Shown here piece by piece: positions 24,005 to 36,455 of a stretch of 64,000 nt of DNA. The notes below the pieces were generated by a model. That model was not told where the DNA came from and did not search any database. It saw only the letters and a list, made by a program, of their open reading frames with translations. Position 1 is the stretch's first letter, and every line of letters starts with the position of its first letter. The stretch covers positions 4,631-68,630 of the forward strand of contig NMRA01000074.1 of NCBI GenBank assembly GCA_002633005.1, written 5' to 3'. Position numbers and translations under genes: made by a program. The stretch is from Phoronis australis (lineage: Eukaryota > Phoronida > Phoronidae).

Positions 24005-27000
24005 CTGGAATGGAAACATTGACATCTTTCAACAAGGGTGAAACCTGGAGTTCATAAGAACTCACAACACATGTAAATATTTCCAACTTTCAAGTAACAA
24101 TGCATAGTAGGCTATCTATTTGTGAAACGGGCTTAGTCCTGTCGTTTATTGCTCGTCGAATCTCTATAACAGGGTTCGGCAGTTTGACATAAAGCTGGAA
24201 ATTAGTGTTGATTTTTGAGTACTTTTATTGACTTCAAATTATTGTTTACTTAATGTCTAAAATGTCGATTTTTTGGATTTTGAATTTGTTAACAAACCGT
24301 CAAATGGCATCATGTATCTGAAGACTTTATATACTAAGCATGAGAATATGCATAAAGACAAGTGTTTTGTCAACAACTTAGGATTCCCTAAAGTTCTTGA
24401 TAAATTCAATTAATGGATATAAAAAATTGGTACCAGTAACATTGTGCCTTTGTTCGAAAACGTTGCTAAATTTCTATTTCATTGCAGAATCCTTTCATTG
24501 CGGATTTCATTTAAGCCTTGCTGTCGTTCCCTAAATGCTTTGTGGGACAATTATCGATTTGTAAACATCCAGTGATATCACAAATAACTTGATGACGTAT
24601 GGGATTATGTCAGAAAACAACACATGTTTCTTGAGTGCACCAGAATGGAAAATGGTCCAATTCAACAAGCTTATTGATGGGAGCACGATTAAGGAACTGC
24701 CGTACAAAGAGCACGCTGGAAGGGCCCTCAGGCGAATTCAATTTTGTCCAAACCTCGGTCGCTTTTCTTTCACCAATATAGCCCCCCTGTTTCAACCAAG
24801 GGTTCGTCACTGACACAAAAAATAATTAGCCTATTGACAGTACTTGCCTCCCGATCCCTGCTTCCTAAGATTCTGATTGCATTTGGAAAACACAGATCCC
24901 AACTTTGGATTTCCACCTTCAGTTTCAATCTAAAATGCGGACGTTTATTCGTGTGATGCCCTAGATAGGCTACTAGTAGACAGAACACAATTATGAAACT
25001 TAGATTGCGCTTCAAAATGAATCGGAAAAAGGGAAACTCGTGGCCAATCGGTCCTCTAAATTCACTTATAGAAACGGCATGTTTTTTTTTAATTAATTCC
25101 CGGTGATGTCACTCGATGTTGACGAGCCGCAAACCATCCAAAATACTCTTAAAAAACGACAGCAGCTTAAATTTCCTGAATTGAGCACAAGTGTTAGTAC
25201 AGGCATCATAATGTACGCTCGTAATGACACACCCATAACTGGAGGACAGGCTGGGTATGCGTGTAGGGATGCAGTTATAAATGAGTCATCCAGAGCCTTG
25301 GTGCTTCGTCAACTTGCCTATGCAATGATATTTATATGTATATTTATGTTTGGATTCATGCCATCATTCTGACGAGACTTGCTTTGAATACACCGATACT
25401 TTAATTGATATGAACATAATTATGATGACGCTAATAAGTGATCTCTAAATTTTATGAAGAAACTGTTCTTTCACCTTTAGGCTTGGAGTAGCAGTTTTCA
25501 ACCTTCAGACCATTTCCATCGAAGAACTCTGCATTACACCCGCCACAGTAGTTTGACCTGTAAATTCAAGATGTTTGATACAATGACTTTCTATACAAAC
25601 TTTAACTCTGATACTATAATTTACTGGAGTCACCATTTAGAAGAACGGGAGAAATAGCGCAAGAGCAGAATTGAAACTAGTCTTTCCAGGAGGGTGAGTG
25701 ATCGGAACGAGTTTGCCTTGTCAAATATCTTCTCATCTCTCTGGTTCGACCCTTAACGTCGTCTCGGTTGTTACTTCGGCCGTTGCCTCAGCCGCTACCC
25801 AGTTGGAGTAAGAGCAATGCAGCTAAACATTCGTTCCCGGTCATGTTCTTTTCTAGAATTGAAGCGTTTCGATGTAGTGCCTGACAACTCTCGAGTGCGA
25901 AAAATTCACTTCATTATAGTTGTTGAAATAGCTTCGCGGTTCTTCACTCTGTTCGCGGTGGTGGCGGTTATGATGATGACAGTGATATTGATCGTGATCA
26001 TAATGACACTATGGCGACATTAATGACGTTGCGGGTGGTGATGACGATGACGACGACAATGACCATGCCAACGATAAAAGCAAGCGTATTGGTTCACACC
26101 CTATAGTTCTTTACACGTACCTGCATTCAGCATTTGGATTTGCTGGACATTTCGCAAATGTACAAGGGTCAACGAGGCAGTTAACAATTTTACAAGGTTT
26201 GTCTGTCACTGGCTCCTTGGGAACGTCCCGGCATACCGAACCACATCCGGTAGAACAGCAGATTTGACCTGAAAGAACATGGAGTTAAAATGGTCGATGA
26301 TATAATGGTCACATTAATTTAGTAAAGCCTGTCAGCACATTCCGATTACTCGCACACGACTTTCAGCCGACAGTCGTACACGACGTCCAAATTTATTCCA
26401 AGTTTCGTTTCACTAACTCATGTGAAGTTAGCAACTATACTCCGACTTCCTTCGCAACACAGTCTGACTGTGCAATAAGACCTCGTATGGGTCAATCGGA
26501 GTGTACAGACTAGACGGGCTTCAAATATTTTTGCCCATTTCACCCAAAGTTGCAATGCACTTCATTTTTAATTAAGGAAGTGTATTTTTACGAAGACCAC
26601 TGGCAATCAAAGCTCGTTTCAGCTTGACTGTTACACACATGAGAAGTGAATTGTACTCTTGGAAAGAATTCGCAGTTCGCTATTGCTGGAGGCCATTGTC
26701 AGCGCATAAAATGAGCTTGGTTTTACAAAATAACGTACTGCCATTCTTTGTAACTCCGAAAAACCTTGAAAATAAGTAAGTAATAAGTTGATGCCAGTTT
26801 TATAACAGTTAAGATCGTTGTACCTGTAACTATTGTAAAACAGGAAAATACATGAGGTCCTCAATTAAAACGTATTTTTTACGAAAGACGTGTTATCACG
26901 CTGAAACCTTGTCATTTAGGTTTTTCATTTTTTTGCACACAAATATTTTTGTTTTGAGCGCAATTTAGGATTCGTCAGTACAAATTATTCTAAATTCTGC

Positions 27001-30000
27001 GATGCCTTATAGACCCGAAATCTTGATGGGATTTGTATTCACTTACCATTACAGGTATTTTTAAAAACAAAAAATATTCATTTAAATTAATGAATTCATA
27101 CATGTGGGACATACATTTCAAGCTCATACAGAGGTTGCAGTTTCCTTCGGAATTATAGACTTGTGACAAGCCGGCCGGAACTAAAACTCCTGCCATTGCG
27201 CGCGACGCTCACAAACACAAAGTACCCCCTGTAAGAGCACAAACATCAAGGGTAGACAGTCGGATTCTCAAATTTCTGGGCAGCTGCTAACGTTAATATC
27301 AAGTGCAGCGAAAATTCAATACGCATAGTCTAATATTTGGTAACATAATCTGGGTGATACTGATTTACCTGGCGCCTCAAGCCCACAAACAATATAAATG
27401 CAAACATAAGCATCGATCAGTTGAGAATTTCATACAGAGCAAATACATATAGATGTTCATTTTCGTATTTTTCTGATCTCAAGTATTGCAATAGCTGTCA
27501 CTCAAGACCTACCGATGCTCCGTTCAGTCAAATACATGTACGCATACAACCTTGATATTTGAAACACTGTCGGTGTTGAATAGCGACAATAATTACTCAA
27601 CATTCGCATGTGAATGTACTGTATACACTTACCGCCTTGTTAGTAATAATCGTAACAATGGCTGACTTCTCCTGTCCGGCCGAGTCAACCGGCTAAGACA
27701 GCTGACTGGTTTTGGATGACGGCTTACAAATCAATCAGATTTCTTAGCTACAGTAGTTAACCCGGTGAACCCAGCGAAATCAAACAAGTGCAGGCATTGG
27801 CTGTTACTCTATTCAAAGTGCCAGTTACCCTCTGACACAGCGCCACCTATATTGCAATAGAGTGTAAGTGCCAGTAGGCGATGATCTTCTTGCGTACTCC
27901 TTTGGGTTAACGCTTGAATTGAGAGTTTCAAAAATGGGCGTGTGTGCGAGCAAAGGCATTTCAATACGAAAATTTTATTAGTTCTGGGTACTTATTTACC
28001 CCATCTGTTGAGTCACACAAGCAAACGCCTTCACTTGTTGTACACACAATCAGACTGACACTAGAATGCACACGCCAGCCAACAGAACTGTGTCACACAT
28101 TCTTCAGAAAAAAGTGCCAAAGTGTGCTGAAATAGACAACCCAGAGCTAAGAAGTTGCGTACGTTTTGGGAGCCAAATTTCTCTTATCAATAATACAATG
28201 TATGCCACACGTGACTAGACCCCAGAGGGTACTTACAGACAGTCTAGAGGTGCACCGCTTAAAAATAGGTTTTCGTGGCCAGATTCCCTAGAAAAGGGTG
28301 CGTTTTGACATTAAATTCCATTCAAAAGGCACATTTTATAGATCAAGAAATGTACAAAAGTGACCAAGTTCATTTTCTATTTAGGTATGTTGTGTTGGTC
28401 CAAAGGGTTTATCGGGTTTTAATTCCATTAAAGGTATACTACAACAAAAGTTCGGTGATGTTTTACACAGTGTCACCCTTTTAATTGCTTTCTGTTTGTA
28501 GAGAGTGGGTACACTTCCGTGATTCCTGTACTCCGAGCCTTCAGTTCGTGAGCGCATTGGTTGACACGTATAGTCTTCTTCGCGCCAGACTCTACTAACC
28601 GTGAAAACTTACCGTCTTTGCAATCATCGTTAGATCCACAGCCGTAAAGACAGATACCGAATAAGCCTTTAGTGGAGGGACACCGATCTACAAAACATGA
28701 TCACACAGAACGATCACAAGTAGGAGCCGCAGTTAAGCAATAAACAAATGGGCGGATCCAGGATTTTGAGTTAGGGGGTCAGGGCAGAGTATTAGCCAGG
28801 ATATTTCCCGTCAGACATTCGCACCCCCGAACTGACAAATGTATCTGGGAGAATTTTAGGTCACCTTGACCCCCTCTAAATCCGCCACTATACTCAAAGC
28901 AACAACTTCTCGATAGTCGTGTCACATTAAACCACTTAACGGTGATGCTCGCTCGTAGTCACAACGCGCGCGTGAAAGAGCAAGATCACGTAGGTCTTCG
29001 CGTGTTATCTTCATTCACTACAAGCAAAAGCATGTGATCACAATAGATTTCGTCGAGAGAATCTTGCGTCTGCGAAGCTCAGTCCAGATTCTCTCGTCTA
29101 CGGAGCGTACATCTGCCTCCCGTTCAGTAACGCTAGGACCTCGCTAAAATGCAAGACTTCACGAGATTACGTGAGATATTGCCGTTTATTTCAAATGAGA
29201 ACACGTGACTTTGACTAGATTTTAGCTAGGTCCTAGCGTAGATCCTAGCGTCTACTGCACGCACGCCTGGTCTCAACTTGATCACTGCGCGCGTTGTATT
29301 GATTCCCGGGCTTTGGAGCGAACATGTGACAGTTTGTTATCATCACTTGAAATAATGCTCCGGAGTATAAAATGATTAGCCCGGTCTAGCCAAACAGGAC
29401 AGGCCTGGCGTGCGTTCAGTAACGCTAGGACTTTGGCTTGGACTTGCTACTAGCTAAAGTCACGTGTTCTCTTTAAAATACACGGCAATATCTCACGTAA
29501 TCTCGCGAAGTCTTTTTAGCGTGGTCGCAGCCTTACTGAACGGGAGGCTAGACTGGAGTAATAACGAAGTATTGCCTCTTCCCAAGACCAGAAATTATTT
29601 TCATCTGTGCAAGACCTTAAGACAAGTTGTATATGGAAAAGAGGCCTAAATCTAAAGTTCAGGTTACCATTGAATCAGGATTCTGTTAGCTTGTGAGTCT
29701 GGTGTAAACTGGAAAAACCAGGTCATTCGGTCATTCTAAGCTATGACCTAGTGTGCGCACATTTCAATTTTTGTATTTCTGACGCAAGAATTTACTCAAT
29801 TAAGTTTGGAAAAACTGACACTTCGTTATTGCATGGGATCAGACTCGGTGATAAGTTGGCTTGTCACAATCTGTCATTTTATGTGACGGACGAGTTCTCA
29901 AGCACTATAAGCACTATCGACATGTCCATAGTCCAGAAATCGTTTTCATCTGATTGAGGAACAACTCAAGCCCATTTTGTAAACTTTAGTCGCCGAAATC

Positions 30001-30766
30001 AAAAAGCGCTTTTGCAGCTTAAAATGATAGCCCAGTCTTGCTGTAGACTTCTGCTGGTTGAACTTCACAGTGAGTGGCTTGAAAGAGGTAGATACATGCA
30101 ACTAGCCAGCTTTAAAAGTATGCTTCAAGTTTCTTTTACTTTACATTTTCCTTGAAACAATTGTGACATTTCCAGCAAAGGGACCTGTTTTCCAATTTTG
30201 GATGGGATGGGACCCCTAGGGCCTGTTTGTCGGAAAGTCTATAGCCATTTTTTTGTCTCGTGGCTTTGGTTTTCAGTCTGCTGCAGAGCAGACTACAGAT
30301 TTCTGTCATTTGACTTCCAGTTGTAGACAGCTCTTCTGACTTTTATCCTTAGCCTGATTTCGTGAAACATAATAAGCCATCCTAAGGCTGATTTTAGAAA
30401 CAGTGACCCGAGGGAGGGACCGATCAGACATCATGGCAAGACAGCTGCTGCCGTGTCATTTGATACATATTGTCGACTATTACGTCATTACAATCCTGAT
30501 TTGAAGAGGAGGAAGCCCTGACGGAGGCCCCAATCAGACAATGCCTGAATGACTTACGGGCCAATCCACACCTGATCTGTCATTTGAAACATACTGTCGA
30601 CTATTCCTGCATAACAAGATGAATATTATTACCGCTGCATTGTTACTTGTGCAATCATTACATTTTGCACACAGTACCTCAAAGTCCACACCATTAACTT
30701 ACCGTCAAATTTCGATGCAGCAGACGCAGCTGCTAGAAAGCAGAAGAGAAAATATGCGCTAACCAT
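23910..30766 (-). CDS. Gene 1: secreted WAP plus antistasin protein (five exons, complete)
   Basis: Join of 30766-30703, 28687-28613, 26268-26121, 25557-25475 and 24004-23910 (minus strand): 465 nt, 154 residues. In order: a signal peptide (about residues 1-19, MVSAYFLFCFLAAASAASKF); a WAP four-disulphide core of eight cysteines (about 22-60; RCPPSKGLFGIC, then ICCSTGCGSVC); an eight-cysteine module (about 70-115; CKIVNCLVDPCTFAKC, NYCGGCNAEFFDGNGLKVEN); and a six-cysteine antistasin domain (about 122-147; VCGPVCANYCPFG, GCPTCSC). The protein ends KGKPPV-stop. Intron phases 1, 1, 2, 1 join perfectly, and all splice sites are GT-AG. WAP and antistasin domains are typically extracellular serine-protease inhibitors, so a secreted inhibitor or matrix protein is likely. 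The domain calls are strong; the target is unknown. Confidence 0.88.
25475..25557 (-). CDS. Gene 1 exon 4 (CGGC half module)
   Basis: Acceptor TTACAG|GTCAA, donor CTAAAG|GTGAAA; 83 nt, phase 2 in, phase 1 out. Encodes SNYCGGCNAEFFDGNGLKVE then NC. Confidence 0.85.
26121..26268 (-). CDS. Gene 1 exon 3 (second half of WAP plus half module)
   Basis: Acceptor CTTTCAG|GTCAA, donor TGCAG|GTACGT; 148 nt, phase 1 in, phase 2 out. It closes the WAP core (ICCSTGCGSVC), then a linker, then the five-cysteine CKIVNC...DPC...KCPANPNAEC segment. Confidence 0.85.
27047..27196 (-). CDS. Possible first exon of an unknown gene inside a gene 1 intron
   Basis: ATG in good context (GCGCAATGG) opens 50 codons ending exactly at a strong donor ATG|GTAAGT (phase 0). 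The product begins MAGVLVPAGLSQVYNSE and contains CNLCMSLKCMSHMYEF. No signal peptide. No downstream exon could be matched, and it might be part of a dispersed repeat. Confidence 0.3.
28613..28687 (-). CDS. Gene 1 exon 2 (first half of WAP)
   Basis: Acceptor TTTTGTAG|ATCGG, donor GACG|GTAAG; 75 nt, phase 1 on both sides. It holds four of the eight WAP cysteines. Being symmetrical, it could be skipped without a frameshift, but that would destroy the WAP core. Confidence 0.85.
28748..28890. mobile_element. Short hAT-like MITE
   Basis: GGGCGGATCCAGG at the left and CCCTCTAAATCCGCCACT at the right, with GGGGGTC and GACCCCC set just inside. Same family as 17692-17974. Confidence 0.5.
29116..29270 (-). 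mobile_element. GTTCAGTAACGCTAGGAC MITE, copy 1
   Basis: Begins CCTCCCGTTCAGTAACGCTAGG and ends with its partial inverse before GCACGCACGCCTGG. Inverted relative to the copy 130 bp away at 29403. Confidence 0.6.
29403..29547 (+). mobile_element. GTTCAGTAACGCTAGGAC MITE, copy 2
   Basis: Begins GCCTGGCGTGCGTTCAGTAA and ends TTACTGAACGGGAGG. The interior AAAATACACGGCAATATCTC is shared with the copy at 39445. Confidence 0.6.
30703..30766 (-). CDS. Gene 1 exon 1 (signal peptide)
   Basis: ATG at 30766-30764; 21 codons plus one base to GACG|GTAAGT (phase 1). Hydrophobic core AYFLFCFLAAASA, then a likely cleavage near ASA/ASKFD. Confidence 0.85.
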
Positions 30767-30854
30767 ATTTTCCGATTTTAGATCAATGACACAAAAATTG
30801 ACACGCAGTATCACTGACTTAATGTCTCTGTGCGTTGAATGGGTATGTGCTGTA

Positions 30855-30861
30855 TTTTATA
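30855..30861 (-). promoter_or_regulatory. TATA box of gene 1
   Basis: TATAAAA on the minus strand, about 90 bp upstream of the ATG. Confidence 0.6.
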
Positions 30862-30866
30862 GCATT

Positions 30867-33800
30867 TCTAGCACTATGTACAGGCATGGGAATTAACAGA
30901 TCTCCGTAGGAGCGTCTCGTTTATTTAAGTACATGTACGGCGATAAGACGGGCGAGGTCAACTTCGAATACTGTCAGAACGCGTCTTAAAATAACTGACG
31001 CCATTCCGTGACTACTTGTGGCGTAAAAGCATAATAGGTTCTCGGGTCTGTTTTTTTTTTGAAAATCGGGTGCGATATATTTTAGTTGCCCACATTTGCA
31101 GAAAAGAAAATCCATCTAAGACGAGCGCACCTGATTCGGGGTCTGTTTGTTTTATTTTTACTCATTGTTTGGCAAATCATGGGATTTCGAACCTTGCTTA
31201 CGGGTGGGCGCTTTTAGTCGGTGAGCGCACTGGTCTCAAAATGAGTCGGACAAGAGACCTGAATTAACAGACCGTTTTAGGCCCAAAAATTGTCCTCATA
31301 CAAAGTAGCTGTACGAGAAATACGTCATCCCTCTTAATTAAGTCATTCTGCAATAAATGCTTATCGGTTTGCGCTAACAATGCGTGTACCACGTCAATGC
31401 GGTGACTGCCAACCATCGTGGGCCCTAACGACAAGCCTCTTCAGTCACTCTCGACAGTTGTTTATCACGAGGCGTAGTAGGCGCGGAGGGGCAGGAGAGG
31501 TTCCTCGCCATTTCCGATTTGGGCACAATAGAATATTCTGGGCTCAATAAAGGTCTACTAAGATCATTTTTCGCCACCACTGCTTCATCCAGAGAATAGC
31601 TCGACTGGCAAAGCTCCGCTCATTTTAGTTTTGTATTGTCAGGTATTTTGGTGGAAACAATGACCTTGTGCAAGAAAGTATTCACCCAGGATAGGCGAAG
31701 CGAACTCACTTGCATTCGTGAAACACTAACCATATTATGTCTTTGGTATCTATGAAAACTAATGCCGTAGCGCAGATATTTTTCCAAACAAAAAAGCACC
31801 TGAGATGAGTGGGGTTTTCTATTGTTCATTTTCACCTATGACATCCATCCGTCCTTTTTTATCTATTTTTCTAGGTTAAAACATAAGGCCAAAAAGTCTA
31901 GTTGGTTCTTGTGTGTAACTCGACTCAGTTTAAGACTTTTGCAACATCAAGACATACCGCCAAAACAATTAAAATTGTCAGGATATAGGTATTGAAGAAA
32001 ATAGTGATGACCACCATTGAGAGGATAGTTGTGAAGGACTAATTCTAGATAAGTCTGTTTTACCTTTTACACTATTTCCAGTGCTACGAGAGAACTGTGG
32101 ATTGATTATGTAACGTGGATATTCACTGGTTATCAGGAAGAAAAAACATTCTGACATTACGATTGGTTGCATAGTATCATTCAAAATTCCAACTCGGTAA
32201 TGTTGAGAAATGTGTTAGTATAGGCTACTGCTCTATCAATTGATAAACGTCATTGTGGCTTGCGGTTACTGTAATCAAAAGGACACTATAAATGGGTGGA
32301 TTCCACACAACATCGTGTTTTGGGCACACTCAAGATTTCAAGGCATCTGAAGCAAAACAACAAAACGAATCACCATTCACTTCTACACGTATACAACAAA
32401 CATTCAAATCAAGACTTGCCCAATGATGCCCACAGAGCAGGCCATTGAAGCCAGTGGCTTCATGTATTACGTCATCTGTAAATTAAAACGCTAATTTCGG
32501 ACCCGGATGTTAAGTGGGCAACTGCCGTTCTACTCGGACAGAAACAACCCGGGAGCGGCCGCGAGGACATCCGCCCCCGTCCGACGCCTTCTTCCCAATT
32601 GCTCCCGCGATGGAAAAGCGCTGGGTTCTGTGGCCGCAAGTCCCCAACGTAGTGTTTTTTCTGTGTCTTAATGAGTCGTGGCCTCAGTCGAGTCGGCCGA
32701 CGTTCGCGCTACTTTCTTGATGCCAAGCACAATTCCGAGGTAATCGTCCGCGACCTGCGTTTATAGCTTACGCCTACTAGGTAGCGTGCTCAATATTCGG
32801 CTGCGAGAGAATTCAAAGAAACTATGTTAATGTTGAAAAATTTTCTGAATTTCGAGTAAAGCGAAGCGGCGGCCTCGGTATTTTATGCGCACCTGTTCGC
32901 CGCCGCGTAGGCGTAATCTGTGTGCTCCGGTCGCGTACTTCATAGAGAAACCTCAGTACTATGAACCCACGATGACGAGGTGAGAGATCCTGGCTTATTT
33001 TTCCCGTTAAAAATATTTTTATATTTCTCTGACGTCAACCGTTTTTCTCCATTCGCAGTTTTTTGGTGAAAGCATTTCATACCGAAATACGTCTGTTCCA
33101 CGACATTTGTTGAAAGTTGTTTGCAAATAGTATAATGTTTAAATATCGGTTAGCGTCGGGCGCACTGGGTACAACATTATTGCTGGATTACATGAGCTTA
33201 TAAGATGAAAGCAGACAATAAGAGCTTGACTGAGCAAACATTTATTTGCCATTGTCAAACTGATAACGACGCGGCTGTATCCCGACTGGCCGATAAGTTA
33301 GTCGGGATACTTATTCCACAACGCGGGTGCGTAACGGTGTACATGAATGATGCACAAGTGAAATTTACATTCAATATGGCGACTATGCTCTAGTTTTTGA
33401 ACTTTTCAATTGAGCTCGGAGACGTACATATATTCTAAGTGTATAGACCAATCACTACAAACATTGCTCAATGAACACTAAACAAATTTTCTGTTCTACT
33501 GTTACGTGATTTTGAGATTTTTTTAGATATATTTATAATAATGACAAAAAAATGAAATCAACAAATTCAGTCATTTTTGAAACTCAATCGTAGAAAAGTC
33601 CAACATTTAAGAACATGTTAACGGTTTCCTCCCCCGATGTTTTTTGTTCTATTTGACAATGTGTGTCCGAGCTTTTGACAGCATACAAAGAGACTTGTAT
33701 CCGGGTACACAAATAAAAATTAACATCTACGGGGTATCAGCGTAACAGTTGTGTCGTCTCTTGACTTGGCAAACTGTCTGAAATTGTTTATGTGAAAAGT

Positions 33801-34268
33801 AAAAATCGCCAAAATGTATAACTGAAACATGTGTTTGAACTACGACCTTGGTGTTGTTCGCAAGTTATCCAAGCTTTTTCATCAGGAACGAACCTATGAG
33901 AGAGCGATATTACGACTGATAGGCCAAAACTGACTTCTGTTGACGTTCGCCGGCAAAGCCCTCTAGGAAGATATTTCTAATGAAAACGTTAGGTGTTATA
34001 CCTTCAATTCTTATGTGAAATTTGAAAGCGAGGCAACGTAAAGATTACCACAATTTCGTGTACAAATGATGGGTAGTTTGTACCCGATTCAACTTTTGGT
34101 TCGTTAAATTCTTCAAGAAAAAAGGATTCATTAGCTCCGGGATCGAACAGTTGAACAAAGAAGTGCCATGCATGACGTAAAACGAGAATCGTATCGGTAA
34201 AGATGTATATGAACATAAGATTATTAATGTCTAGCACGAATGCAGACTTAACCGTTTTCATGTTGTTT
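30867..34268. other. Intergenic, no gene supported
   Basis: Contains a GC-rich patch at 32505-32960 with an open frame but no signature, a TATA-like ACTATAAATGGG at about 32285 (+) without a convincing gene, and a tRNA-like TTCGAA segment at 31180-31245. Nothing else stands out. Confidence 0.4.
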
Positions 34269-35553
34269 AAAGGCGAACGCAACCTTTTTCATGTCATTTT
34301 TAGCAAAAATAAGGTTCGTTGGTTATCCCAGACATATTTTTCACTTATTTACTGCTTTTCGTAGTTTAATTAATTACTCGTAGTCTACTCCGGAAGTGAC
34401 GTTTTGGGAGGCAAGGATTTCGCGCCAGTTTCTTTTCATATAGTCTGACTGTGAGAGCAGTCGAGTCAGTCATTGTTTTACCTCGGTTGTTATAAGTTCA
34501 GTCGTGGTTTGCTTTTGCTTACGAGTCAGCCAACATGCCACGCTGTTGCTGCGTACTGGGGTGTACTCATTATCGTCTCACGTACAGAGGAAGAACTAGT
34601 GTCCCACTTGCCCGAGTGTCTCACGACACACTCGCACGGGAGGGTGTTCTGAGCACCCAAACTGCTTACATCCCGCCGTGTTACTCCCTCGCCACCTTCC
34701 AAATAGCTCCAATACAAGTCCACAATAAACTTATCAAACTTAGGCTCACCAATCTGTTCATTGGATGACGAACTGTCCTCTTCACTGGGTGTCGAACTGG
34801 GCCTGTATTCACTCCCACTACTCAACATCGCTGCAGGGCTGCTTACAGGATCTGCCGGGGCTAGAGACTACAACACAGAGCGAATCACTGCTAGTTGCCG
34901 GAAATGCACGCAATGGGGTACGTTCGGAGGCACGGGTGACAGTAGATGAAGTGCCTCAGTCACTGTATATAGTGGCCACAGCTCGCGAGGTTTTTCGCTT
35001 CAAAAACGCACTTCTCGGGGTTGGCGACGGGGCACTGCCGGGAACCAACAGCGACGGTATGGTACCCTTCTTCAGGCGTTGTTTCGCAGGGACCTTCATC
35101 AATTCAGCGTACATATCCCTGTGATAATTTGACTGCAGAAAATGCTCGGTAACCCTCCACTGTTTTGTACGTTGCGTGGACGGGTAGCGCTGCGTTCTTC
35201 ACATGAATGAGCTAGTCAAGTACGCCGAAGTGTGTCATCCTTCGGAAAGCGACGCAAGGTACCCAAAGCGCGTGTGAGACGATAATGAGTACATCCCGGC
35301 ACGCAGCAACAGCAACGACCGAACTTATCACAACCGAGGTAGAACAATGACTGACTCGACAGCTATCACAGTCAGACTATACTGAAAAGAAATTGGCGCG
35401 AAAATCTTGCCTCCTAAAACGTCACTTCCGGAGTAGAGGACGAGAAATTAATCAAATTACGAAAAGCTATAATTAAGTGAAACATGTGTCTGGGATAATC
35501 AACGAACCTTATTTTCGCTAAAAGTGACATGAAAAAGGTTGCCTTCGCCTTTA
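34269..35553. mobile_element. TTAA-flanked DNA transposon with ~300-bp terminal inverted repeats
   Basis: The left end TTTAAAGGCGAACGCAACC and right end GGTTGCCTTCGCCTTTAAA are inverted copies. Similarity continues inward to about 34590 and 35265 (for example TGTACTCATTATCGTCTCAC and its inverse). TTAA at both edges fits a TTAA target duplication, as used by Kolobok and piggyBac elements. Interior frames at 34526-34828 (-) and 34765-35124 (+) are short; no transposase core was seen, so the copy is probably non-autonomous. Confidence 0.65.
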
Positions 35554-35810
35554 AAGCAATTTTACCCATGAGACGGTGTTTCAAATTGCGACCCTCTAAG
35601 AAACCGAAACTCCTGAAAGAAGCCTCAGTATTGTATAGCTGAAAACTTCAACACAATGACATTCGCCAAGTTGATTGGCGACACAGTTATTGTAATCACA
35701 CTTGCCTGCTACCTAGCTTAGCATGGTTTGTGCTTGATCAATGGATACATGTTGAATAACTTGTGATAGTGAATGGTAAGAGTAGGATTTGAGGGTCTCT
35801 GATTTGAAAA

Positions 35811-35864
35811 TCAGGTACAGTACAATACAGTAAAGTACAGTACAGTACAGTACAGTTCAGTAAA
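35811..35864. repeat. GTACA short tandem repeat
   Basis: Imperfect array of GTACA/TACAG units. Confidence 0.8.
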
Positions 35865-36455
35865 GATTCCTCTGAATATTGAATCACGCGTGCGCGTGTA
35901 ACAGGTAGCTTGTATACAGTACATCAATGACAAACTTTTTCTTAGTTAAACTGTAACTTGCACGCTAATTCCTCATCTCTATGATTGCTTGGTCAAATTT
36001 GTTAGAAACACAACATATAGAGATGATGTGAATATGAATGATTTTAAAAACGAGTTTTGTGTCGAAAATGACCCGCCGTAAATAACTCAGCCGTGTCCAG
36101 TAAGTACCGTGACGTGGTGTTGGGGAATAACACTATATGATGTGGGTTATGTGAGCCTCCATGGTACGTCAATAGTGCAAAGGTCACCTATTTGCTGAAC
36201 TTTTTGTTTTCACATTTACAAGTTGTCATTGAATGCAAATGCACTTTGTCTTACGTAGATGTTCAAATAGCATTATTGTTAAGTTCCTGCAATACATTAG
36301 TATAGTTAGGAGCATGCAAATGCATCTTCAATGGCACAGACCACGTTAGTTCGAGTGGTTAATTTGGTGTTATCACTGGTCAAGGTCAATGAAAGCCCTT
36401 GTTTGCACCCTGTGTCTCAAGCCATCTGAAAAAGGCATGAATAACAGAAAGCACA
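35865..36455. other. Intergenic, nothing recognised
   Basis: AT-rich sequence without splice-supported frames or repeats. Confidence 0.4.

Noticed and set aside
24589-24813. Plus-strand ORF with APEWKMVQFNKLIDGSTIKEL
   Set aside because: Looks protein-derived but is isolated, without splice context or a recognised family, and overlaps gene 1's intron on the other strand; probably a repeat fragment.
32514-32720. GC-rich plus-strand ORF
   Set aside because: No domain, no splice or promoter support; base composition alone explains the open frame.
34535-34768. THAP-type finger (MPRCCCVLGC) in the TTAA element at 34269
   Set aside because: Only the first cysteines resemble THAP; downstream residues do not, and the segment lies mostly in the inverted end.
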